A stretch of DNA of 6,777 nucleotides, from positions 1 to 6,777 of the forward strand of contig CAMZED010000077.1 in assembly GCA_947305675.1 (NCBI GenBank). The letters run 5' to 3'. The stretch comes from an uncultured Clostridia bacterium (GTDB lineage Bacteria > Bacillota > Clostridia > Oscillospirales > CAG-382). Below the pieces are notes generated by a model. It was not told the origin of the DNA. It ran no database searches and saw nothing but the letters and a program-made list of their open reading frames with translations. Of the stretch, positions 1-5,900 are shown piece by piece (position 1 is the first letter of the stretch; the number at the start of each line of letters is the position of its first letter). Both the position numbers and the translations under genes were made by a program.

Positions 1-409
1 TATCAAAACATTTAATGCGGCCAGCCTGGCGATCGGCATTCTGGCCAGCCTGGTATTTATCGTTATCACTATCCGGAAGATGATCGTTCAGCACAAGCTT
101 GGAATCAAACAGTCTGTTCCGGGACAGATTATTACCATGTTCCTGGTTTCTTTCGTGATCCTGTTTGTGACTTTCAAACTGGGGCTCTGGAAGGGAATCC
201 CGTGGGTGCTGGTATGGCTCTGCATCATTCTCGGCATATACGGTATCGTTAAGAACGCCGGGATCGGGCAAAGTGCTTGCGGGATTGTTTGACATTTCGT
301 TTTCCTCCGGTTTTGAGTCGGTTTTCCCGGAATCGCATCCGCAAATCGAAAGCGCGATAAGCGAAGCCGCCAGAACCGACGCGATTATTCTTAATGAATT
401 TTTAAACAT
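1..409 (-). CDS. Lipoprotein N-terminus, reading frame open to the window edge and probably interrupted
   Basis: The ATG at 409 (read leftwards) begins MFKNSLRIIASVLAASLIALSICGCDS. This is a lysine-containing n-region, a hydrophobic core (residues 8-22) and a lipobox ending at Cys25 (ICGC; Cys23 is less likely). A polar spacer rich in S, K, P, E and N follows, as is usual for Gram-positive lipoproteins. A consensus promoter and an AGGGAG site in front support the start. No stop occurs before the window edge (about 136 codons). From about codon 52 on, however, the translation is a hydrophilic mixture rich in H, N, Q and D with clustered CCA proline codons. That is what the antisense of the plus-strand membrane gene would give. 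I infer a genuine 5' end of about 50 codons fused to foreign sequence; the lipoprotein's function cannot be told from this part. Confidence 0.55.
   Translation of the reverse strand, partial: MFKNSLRIIASVLAASLIALSICGCDSGKTDSKPEENEMSNNPASTLPDPGVLNDTVYAENDAEPYQHPRDSLPEPQFESHKQDHERNQEHGNNLSRNRLFDSKLVLNDHLPDSDNDKYQAGQNADRQAGRIKCFD
2..292 (+). CDS. C-terminal fragment of an unidentified three-helix membrane protein
   Basis: The frame is open from the left window edge to a TGA at 290-292 (96 codons visible), so the start is missing; the ATG at 80 is internal. I do not recognise the family. Three hydrophobic stretches are visible: about residues 6-24 (AASLAIGILASLVFIVITI), 46-62 around MFLVSFVILF, and 66-83 around IPWVLVWLCIILG. 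Short basic loops (IRKM, QHKLGIK) separate them, so it is very probably an inner-membrane protein. Codon choice (mostly CTG for Leu, ATC for Ile, three TGG Trp codons) supports real coding on this strand up to about position 250. The last 13 residues (KNAGIGQSACGIV) look unlike the rest and lie antisense to a convincing lipoprotein N-terminus, so the natural C-terminus may be lost at a junction. Confidence 0.5.
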   Translation: MKTFNAASLAIGILASLVFIVITIRKMIVQHKLGIKQSVPGQIITMFLVSFVILFVTFKLGLWKGIPWVLVWLCIILGIYGIVKNAGIGQSACGIV

Positions 410-415
410 AAAATT

Positions 416-421
416 CTCCCT
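416..421 (-). promoter_or_regulatory. Ribosome binding site of the lipoprotein gene
   Basis: AGGGAG on the minus strand, 6 nt before the ATG at 409. It fixes the start of the lipoprotein frame. Its first bases can also pair with the leader sequence at 460-466. Confidence 0.7.
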
Positions 422-466
422 GAAATTGATATAGGTGAACAGCTGAAAGGACAGATCGGTTTCAGG
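419..466 (-). promoter_or_regulatory. Leader with two mutually exclusive hairpins, one masking the ribosome binding site
   Basis: In the minus-strand leader, CCTGAAA (466-460) can pair with TTTCAG at 448-443 (6 bp, 11-nt loop). Alternatively it can pair with TTTCAGG at 425-419 (7 bp), which takes in the first AGG of the AGGGAG ribosome binding site. The two TTTCAG copies compete for one partner, which is the logic of a translational switch. The stems are short and I recognise no riboswitch or thermometer class, so chance pairing remains possible. Confidence 0.3.
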
Positions 467-495
467 CGGATCATCCGTGCCGACGCACACCCGAA

Positions 496-524
496 ATTAT
501 ATCATCACGATAATAATTTGTCAA
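496..524 (-). promoter_or_regulatory. Perfect sigma-70/sigma-A consensus promoter for the lipoprotein gene
   Basis: Read on the minus strand: TTGACA (524-519), a 17-bp A/T-rich spacer, then TATAAT (501-496). Both hexamers match the consensus exactly and the spacing is optimal. Transcription should start near 489, giving a leader of about 80 nt before the ATG at 409. The promoter lies between the end of the dockerin operon and the lipoprotein gene, so the latter is a separate transcription unit on the same strand. Confidence 0.85.
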
Positions 525-566
525 TAACGGCGAATGAATAATACAAATCCGAAACCGCTTATTCCA

Positions 567-595
567 ACGGTCCGATTCCCTATCGGGACGGTCCG
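567..595. repeat. 8-bp direct repeats flanking a small hairpin
   Basis: ACGGTCCG occurs at 567-574 and again at 588-595. A small inverted repeat lies between and partly within them: CCGAT 572-576, loop 577-581, ATCGG 582-586. It sits about 35 bp downstream of the dockerin gene stop. It may be part of the 3' end structure of the operon transcript or a protein-binding site; no T-run follows it on either strand. Confidence 0.35.
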
Positions 596-597
596 GT

Positions 598-613
598 CGC
601 GGCTGCTGCCGCG
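598..613 (-). terminator. GC-only hairpin just after the dockerin gene stop (possible weak terminator)
   Basis: The 6-bp stem CGCGGC/GCCGCG (598-603 with 608-613) has a 4-nt loop and lies 5 nt beyond the TGA of the 1086-aa gene. It would be a stable stem in the mRNA. No U-tract follows, so it is not a canonical intrinsic terminator. It may act with the second hairpin at 572-586, or only protect the 3' end. Confidence 0.3.
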
Positions 614-618
614 GCTGT

Positions 619-3600
619 TCAGGATACCTTAACTGTAACGAGAGATTCTTCGGACCAGTCGATCCGATCGCTGACGCGGTAAGTAAAGGTGTCGGTCCCG
701 GTAAATCCGGCGTTGGGATAATAAGTGAAACTGCCGTCCTCATTCATCGAAACAGAACCGTGAGAAGGCGACAGCGCCGTCTTATACATGCGCACGGGAT
801 CGTTCGTTAATGCGACGGTCGATTTTAACGCCCGTTCTTTTGAAGTTTCAAACGAAATACTTTCCGGCGCGTCCGGCGTGATCTTTAAATCGCCTTTTAT
901 GAACCTGTAGGTGTAATCGTACAGCAAACGCTGAAGCGGCGAATCGGAATACGCGGCGCGTGAAATGATGGAAAACGACTGATAATACATATGTATCGCG
1001 TCGATATAGCCTTCGGTGACGCCGCATTTGAGATAATTGATATATTTGTTATAGAATGTTCGGTTGTAGAGGGCGTTATCCTGGATCTCGATCTCGATCG
1101 ACATATTGTAAGTGCGGGCGATAGCCGCCGCGGAATAAAGTCTTGAAACGCCGACCGATGAATCGAAAGCGTAATTCGGCTGCAGGCAGCCCGATTCGAA
1201 ACCGAATTCTTTCCATCTTGAAAAACCGGTCGCTTCGTAATACGGGATCCAGAACATCGGATATCCGAGACCTTTGACCGCCGCGCAGGCGGCTTTCGCC
1301 GTGGATACATCGGCGGAAGTTATGGCTTCGTGGAACCAATAGAAGCCGCAAAGTTTAAGATTAATATACTTTTTGGCTTTAAAAGCCGATTCAATACGTT
1401 TTACATAGTCGGTAACGACTTTTATCCTGTCGTTCTGTTTTGTAAGGTTTTCGGAAACGCCGTCGCCGTCTATATCGCCGAACGAAGCGAGAGTTACGTC
1501 AAGATGAGGTATTGCGACAAAAACCTTAAGCTGAAGACTCTTTCTGCCGGTCTCGAATTTGACCTTTTCGGCAGCAGCTTCGAGTTTGTCAATATCACCC
1601 TGCGATCCGAGCATATCGTTAAAAAGATAATCCCAATCGGATTTGTAATTAGTGCCGTAAGGTCTGCCGCCGCTCGGAAGTTCGGCGGTGCTCGGCAGGA
1701 ACAGATATCCGTCGAACATAGTGTCTTTTGCCATACCGTTGCGGTCGATATAACCGACATAGGGTTTGAGCATATTCTCGCTTACAGTGCCGGCGTTGTG
1801 ATAGATCAGCATTATATCGTTTACGCCGTCGAGACAGGTATTATCGGGACACTGATAACCGGATTCTCCGATCAGTTTGAATACGTCGAACTTTTTATGT
1901 CCGATCTGAGCAGCCGACTTTGTCCCGTTTACGTTCTTTGTGCCCGTAACGGTTATTTCGCCGATATAGGCGCGCATCTCGTTGAAAGATACGACAGCGC
2001 AGACGTAACGGGCGCGCACCGCGGAAGCCAGAACGATCGAAGGATCCGTGATATATACTCCGTCGGAATGGACGGGAAATATCTGCGCGGCGAGATACCA
2101 GTCTTCCCCGTCTTCGGAAACGACGAGTTTTATGTTGTTCAGGTGTCCGGAATTTATACCGTTCACGTCGAGTACGTGCAGAGAAAGCGATTTCACCGAC
2201 GAAACCGCGCCGAGGTCATAGAAAAACCTTCTGCCGCCGCCGTAAGAGAATTCAGCCCAAGAGCCGTTATAACGGCTTGTCGAGGCACTCTTCACCCCAT
2301 CGGTGAGCAGAGAAGTCGATTCAACATTTCGGGTGTTGTAATAAGGAAGTATGTTAAGATCGACGGGAATCTCGGAAAGCACCTGTGTCTTTAATCCGGC
2401 GTTCAGGACTACCGTAGAGTTGTAATCTTTATCGGATTCATCCCAATATTTCAAATCGCTTGAAAATTTCATGTCAAACCCGCCGTAAAGATAATCGGGT
2501 TCTTTAACTTCCGGAGCGTTCGCGTAAACGCGAAGTTCGTCGAACCAGTAAAAATATCCGTCATATCCGCGCGGGAAGGTAAACCGGACGTAACGGGCGT
2601 TTGTGAGTTTTGTCAACGCCGCACGATATGTGTAATATTGCTGTTCGCTTGAAACCGAATACACCCTTGCAACGGCGGTAAGATCGGAAGCGCTTGTTCC
2701 CACGCTGATATCAACATAAGGCGGCAGTTCTATGCGTGAAGGAGGCAGGTTGGTGCAGCTTAACTCAAAAGCGTAAAGATCATTTTTTACCGATCCGAGA
2801 TCGACGGTGAGATAAGGCGGATCGGAAGCCGGTATTCCGACGGAAAACCCGGAATCGACGTCGGGATAAGGATCGCTGTTATCGGTGAGTTTTGTCGCTG
2901 AAAAAGGCGCTCTTGTGTCGAACAGATCTTTTGAAAAAACGTATCCCGCGCCCGCGGAAACGACAGATTCACCCTTTGCGGGATCATATGTTTTGCCGTT
3001 GGAAACCTTGCGTATGCCGGACGAGATAACGCTTTCGGACATCTTTTCGGAAGCGTAACTGTCATCCGCGGCGTCGAGCAGGCGTCTGTAAGAAGAATTT
3101 TCGGTATCGGCATAAACGACGGCTTCGGAAAGGAAAAGCCAGTAAGAAGATTTTGAAGCCGTAAAGCGCACGTAGCGGTAATCGACGGGAGATTCAAGAT
3201 CCAGTACAGCCGCCGAGACGGTTCCGCCGGCAAAAGACGGGACGGCAGCTTCGCCGATCTTTGTAAAACCGTTGCCGTCGACAGAACCGTAAACCGCAAC
3301 AGAGTTGGGAATATAGATCCCGGCTTCATTCACGCTGAGATAATACAGTTCGAACGCGTTGAGGTCTTTACCATCGTCGCCGAGATCCAATGTTACCGAA
3401 ACGCTGTTCCCGCTTCCGCCCGCGTAACAGCTGAACGCGGCGGAGGTATATGAGGGCGAAAAACTGCCGGTGAAACCGTCGGTCAGTTCAAAACCGTAAT
3501 CGTCGGGATAAGTCTCGGATGCCGGGAGAGACACGGTGTACTTCTTTCCGTAACTGATCGCGGTGCGGTAATGCTTGGCGGGTTGTTCAATGTATCCGCT

Positions 3601-3879
3601 TATATGATAACTCCCGACTACATCGCGTTTGATAAGAATATAATCGGCGGCGTCAACTTCTCCGTCACGGTTAACGTCGGCGGCGCGAAGCTGAAGATCG
3701 TCGGCATTAATGCTGCGGACGACGATCCTTTTCACGGTCATATAATCGGCAACGTCAATCTCTCCGTCGCCGTTCACGTCTCCGAGCAGCCGTTTTGCCG
3801 GCGCCGCAGAAGATGATGCCGGCAGCGAAAGAGAAAGCAATACCACTGCCAATAAAGCGGAAACGAACCTTCTTTTCAT
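619..3879 (-). CDS. Secreted dockerin protein with discoidin-like modules, DUF4855 domain and Ig-like tail
   Basis: 1086 residues, probably an extracellular carbohydrate-active protein of unknown activity. Residues 1-26 are a signal peptide (MKRR, hydrophobic core, cleavage near SSSAA-APA). Residues 32-92 are a type I dockerin with two calcium loops, DVNGDGEIDVAD (34-45) and DVNRDGEVDAAD (68-79), each followed by a KR-containing helix; this should dock to a cohesin. Three beta-sandwich segments follow (about 105-258, 290-455, 510-650) with F5/8-type features such as 'YRYVRFT', 'ARYVRFTF' and 'ARYVCAVV' near their ends. Residues 680-995 match the DUF4855 pattern as I remember it: DGVNDIMLIYH, MFDGYLFLP, GFYWFHEA, FWIPYYEATGF, GCLQPNYAFD, IEIEIQ. 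About 1020-1086 is an Ig-like module (HGSVSMNEDGSFTYYPNAGF, DTFTYRVSD). Glu851 (FYWFHE) and Glu929/Glu931 are candidate catalytic acids by position on barrel strands; this is inference. It is the last gene of the operon, 20 nt after the GH35 gene. Confidence 0.85.
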   Translation of the reverse strand: MKRRFVSALLAVVLLSLSLPASSSAAPAKRLLGDVNGDGEIDVADYMTVKRIVVRSINADDLQLRAADVNRDGEVDAADYILIKRDVVGSYHISGYIEQPAKHYRTAISYGKKYTVSLPASETYPDDYGFELTDGFTGSFSPSYTSAAFSCYAGGSGNSVSVTLDLGDDGKDLNAFELYYLSVNEAGIYIPNSVAVYGSVDGNGFTKIGEAAVPSFAGGTVSAAVLDLESPVDYRYVRFTASKSSYWLFLSEAVVYADTENSSYRRLLDAADDSYASEKMSESVISSGIRKVSNGKTYDPAKGESVVSAGAGYVFSKDLFDTRAPFSATKLTDNSDPYPDVDSGFSVGIPASDPPYLTVDLGSVKNDLYAFELSCTNLPPSRIELPPYVDISVGTSASDLTAVARVYSVSSEQQYYTYRAALTKLTNARYVRFTFPRGYDGYFYWFDELRVYANAPEVKEPDYLYGGFDMKFSSDLKYWDESDKDYNSTVVLNAGLKTQVLSEIPVDLNILPYYNTRNVESTSLLTDGVKSASTSRYNGSWAEFSYGGGRRFFYDLGAVSSVKSLSLHVLDVNGINSGHLNNIKLVVSEDGEDWYLAAQIFPVHSDGVYITDPSIVLASAVRARYVCAVVSFNEMRAYIGEITVTGTKNVNGTKSAAQIGHKKFDVFKLIGESGYQCPDNTCLDGVNDIMLIYHNAGTVSENMLKPYVGYIDRNGMAKDTMFDGYLFLPSTAELPSGGRPYGTNYKSDWDYLFNDMLGSQGDIDKLEAAAEKVKFETGRKSLQLKVFVAIPHLDVTLASFGDIDGDGVSENLTKQNDRIKVVTDYVKRIESAFKAKKYINLKLCGFYWFHEAITSADVSTAKAACAAVKGLGYPMFWIPYYEATGFSRWKEFGFESGCLQPNYAFDSSVGVSRLYSAAAIARTYNMSIEIEIQDNALYNRTFYNKYINYLKCGVTEGYIDAIHMYYQSFSIISRAAYSDSPLQRLLYDYTYRFIKGDLKITPDAPESISFETSKERALKSTVALTNDPVRMYKTALSPSHGSVSMNEDGSFTYYPNAGFTGTDTFTYRVSDRIDWSEESLVTVKVS

Positions 3880-3887
3880 ATCGTTTA

Positions 3888-3893
3888 TCCTTT
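3888..3893 (-). promoter_or_regulatory. Ribosome binding site of the dockerin/DUF4855 gene
   Basis: AAAGGA on the minus strand, 8 nt before the ATG at 3879 and inside the 20-nt gap after the GH35 stop. It supports this start, which also gives a complete signal peptide. Confidence 0.65.
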
Positions 3894-3899
3894 GATCAT

Positions 3900-5654
3900 T
3901 CAGCCGAGATCGGGGATATCGGTAAACACGATCTGCGGTTTTTCGCAGCCGTAAACCTCGAAAACAACAATTTCGTTACTGCCTTTTTTAAGAAGAGGCG
4001 CCGGCAGATAAAGCGTTTTCTGAGGTCCGGCATCGGTCCAATAGCGCCCGATGTTGAACCCGTTAACGCTGACAAACCCTTTGTGGAAGCCGTCGAGCCT
4101 TATAAACGTATCGCAGGGTTCGCATTCGATAACAAGTTCGCCGCGAAGGAAAGCGGGCCTTCCCTCTTTGCCTTCGGAGCAGTCAACGTATTCCAGACCG
4201 CCCAATTCTTCCATAGGCAGCGGCCAGATCGTCCAGTTGAACATATTCTGCTGACCGAGGCGTGCCGGAGATACCATTCCCTTGTATTCGGTGGGAATGG
4301 CGGTGCCGTAATTGACTCTGCCCATATTCTCGATAAGAATATCGATTTTTTTCTTTTCGCCTTTCAGGCAACGGAATTCAACTTTGTCGTCCCTGCCGCC
4401 GCGTTCTTTAATCCCGGCGAACGCGCCGTCGATAAAGATCAGCGCTCTGTCGTGCGGTTCGAGTTCGATCTCGGCGTCGACGGGATAATCGATCACCGTA
4501 GAATAAAGAGCGTATCCGAACGGGATATCGAGCTCTTCCATTGTAAGCGGCCAGGCGCTCTTTACGGGAGACGAGATGTTTCCGAGGTTATCAAGAAGAT
4601 CGGCTCTTGAATTGAGTTTAAGAGTGCCGTACGCTTTTTTGGGAAGATCCTTAACCGTGAGTTCGGGAAGATTTCCGAAATGTTTGGCGGCGACTTCGCG
4701 CACCTCGTAAAAGCGTTTTGTAAGATCGCCCCACTCGGTAAGCGCTGCGTCGTAATCGTAGCTCGTTATTGTGGGATGATAGACGTCATACATATTCGCG
4801 CCGTTATAAAAGGCGAAATTCGTGCCGCCGCAGAACATATAAAAGTTCACGCTCGCGCCGGACGAAAGCATTCCGTCGAGAGATTCGGCGACATCGTCGG
4901 GAACGCGGCGGTGATGCGGTTCATACCACCAGTCGAACCAGCCCTCCCAGAACTCGGAGCACATAACCGGCTGATCGGGTCGGTAATCGCGGACAAAACT
5001 GAAATTTTCGGCGTAGCCGGAACCGAAGTTTGCGGTGGCAAGCAACCCATCGACGGTGCCGCCGCCGAAGAAAAGATTGTTGGGTCCGTCGGAAGTGAAA
5101 AGCGGAACTTCGATGCCGTTTTCACGGTAGCACTGCGCAAGAGCGTTGATATAATCGTGATCATTGCCGAAGGAGCCGTATTCATTTTCGACCTGAAGCA
5201 TTATTACGTTCCCGCCTTCGGTTATCTGGCGCGGGCGGACGACATTGAAAATCTCTTTTAAATAGCGCGTCTCTTTTTCGAAGAAATCTTTGTCGAGACA
5301 TCGGATATGCATATTTCTGTTCTTTAAAAGCCAGTAAGGCAGGCCCCCGAGATCCCATTCCGCGCAAATATAAGGGCCCGGCCTTACGATGCAGTAAAGC
5401 CCTTCTTCCTTTGCGATATCGATGAACCTGCCGAGATCCAATATACCTGAAAAATCAAACTCGCCCTCGCGTTTTTCGTGAAGGTTCCAGCAGGTGTAAG
5501 TTTCGACGGTATTAAAACCGCACTGACGGAGTTTTTTCAGTCTGTCACGCCAGTATTCCGGAACGTGACGGAAATAATGGATCGTGCCGGAAAGGATCTG
5601 AAAAGGTTTGCCGTCAAGCAGAAAGTCTTTGCCCTGATAACCGAAAGCTGCCAT
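3900..5654 (-). CDS. GH35 beta-galactosidase, cytoplasmic, BgaC-like
   Basis: 584 residues, a full-length glycoside hydrolase family 35 enzyme that releases terminal beta-linked galactose with retention. The N-terminal TIM barrel (about 8-325) shows the family landmarks: LSGTIHYFRH, TYTCWNLHE, RPGPYICAEWDLGGLPYWLL, QVENEYG with proposed acid/base Glu158, and SEFWEGW with proposed nucleophile Glu234. Residues 370-584 are the beta-sandwich domains, ending in the typical FVSVNGFNIGRYW...GPQKTLYLPAP...NEIVVFEV block. There is no signal peptide or anchor, so it should act on imported oligosaccharides. Length, lack of a signal and sequence feel resemble pneumococcal BgaC, a beta-1,3-galactosidase. 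The Trp-rich stretch 236-243 and Tyr449 may line the aglycone site, but the linkage preference is inference. Start ATG is preceded by AAGGAG. It lies 12 nt after the 72-aa gene and 20 nt before the dockerin gene. Confidence 0.95.
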   Translation of the reverse strand: MAAFGYQGKDFLLDGKPFQILSGTIHYFRHVPEYWRDRLKKLRQCGFNTVETYTCWNLHEKREGEFDFSGILDLGRFIDIAKEEGLYCIVRPGPYICAEWDLGGLPYWLLKNRNMHIRCLDKDFFEKETRYLKEIFNVVRPRQITEGGNVIMLQVENEYGSFGNDHDYINALAQCYRENGIEVPLFTSDGPNNLFFGGGTVDGLLATANFGSGYAENFSFVRDYRPDQPVMCSEFWEGWFDWWYEPHHRRVPDDVAESLDGMLSSGASVNFYMFCGGTNFAFYNGANMYDVYHPTITSYDYDAALTEWGDLTKRFYEVREVAAKHFGNLPELTVKDLPKKAYGTLKLNSRADLLDNLGNISSPVKSAWPLTMEELDIPFGYALYSTVIDYPVDAEIELEPHDRALIFIDGAFAGIKERGGRDDKVEFRCLKGEKKKIDILIENMGRVNYGTAIPTEYKGMVSPARLGQQNMFNWTIWPLPMEELGGLEYVDCSEGKEGRPAFLRGELVIECEPCDTFIRLDGFHKGFVSVNGFNIGRYWTDAGPQKTLYLPAPLLKKGSNEIVVFEVYGCEKPQIVFTDIPDLG

Positions 5655-5661
5655 AATGTTT

Positions 5662-5667
5662 CTCCTT
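5662..5667 (-). promoter_or_regulatory. Ribosome binding site of the GH35 gene
   Basis: AAGGAG on the minus strand, 7 nt before the ATG at 5654. Its first base is the last base of the TAA stop of the preceding 72-aa gene, which suggests coupled translation of the two. Confidence 0.75.
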
Positions 5668-5885
5668 TAATTGTCGTTGCCGTCGTCTTTTTTAACGTAA
5701 ATACCTTTCAAACGCATAAAATGGTTTGAAAGTCTGATCTCTTTTTCGCCTTTGGGGATCGTATCAAAAAAATGATTATACCCGTATGTGTCTTTGTAAA
5801 CGGCGCGCGTAGTAGTGCCGTCGGACCAGCGAATGATCACTTTATCTCCGCTGTCGAGCACCGAATCGCCGACAAGATAGCTCAT
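5667..5885 (-). CDS. Small 72-aa protein of unknown function between the transporter and GH35 genes
   Basis: I do not recognise this protein. It begins MSYLVGDSVLDSGDKVIIRW and ends KGIYVKKDDGNDN. It has no signal peptide, membrane segment or cysteine. The alternation of hydrophobic and polar residues (DKVIIRWSDG, TTTRAVYKD, EKEIRLS, RLKGIYVKK) suggests a small beta-barrel or beta-sheet fold with an aromatic patch, YGYNHFF (about 34-40). The tail is charged (KKDDGNDN). Reality is supported by AAGGGTG 8 nt before the ATG, a 13-nt gap after the MATE gene and a 12-nt gap before the GH35 gene, whose ribosome binding site touches its stop codon. The antisense of this stretch carries no convincing gene. 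The role may be linked to the neighbouring sugar or transport genes, but only by position. Confidence 0.7.
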   Translation of the reverse strand: MSYLVGDSVLDSGDKVIIRWSDGTTTRAVYKDTYGYNHFFDTIPKGEKEIRLSNHFMRLKGIYVKKDDGNDN

Positions 5886-5893
5886 AAATTATT

Positions 5894-5900
5894 CACCCTT
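5894..5900 (-). promoter_or_regulatory. Ribosome binding site of the 72-aa gene
   Basis: AAGGGTG on the minus strand, 8 nt before the ATG at 5885. It overlaps the TAA stop (5899-5901) of the MATE gene, again pointing to translational coupling along the operon. Confidence 0.55.

Noticed and set aside
80..292. ATG at 80 as the true start of the membrane protein
   Set aside because: The same frame is open to the window edge and already encodes a transmembrane helix before this ATG, so it is internal.
471..743. A 90-codon minus-strand frame spanning the intergenic region
   Set aside because: It overlaps the end of the dockerin gene in another frame and runs through the consensus promoter and hairpins; its sequence is Pro/Arg-rich and low in structure.
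1330..2394. A 354-codon open frame on the plus strand
   Set aside because: It lies wholly antisense to the DUF4855 protein, whose domains and signal peptide are clear. Its translation has no recognisable domain and it lacks a good ribosome binding site.
3795..4610. A 271-codon plus-strand open frame
   Set aside because: It is the antisense shadow of the GH35 C-terminal half and the start of the dockerin gene, crosses the intergenic gap and resembles no protein family.
4680..5261. A 193-codon plus-strand open frame
   Set aside because: It is antisense to the GH35 catalytic domain, including the conserved active-site motifs; its openness comes from high GC third positions.
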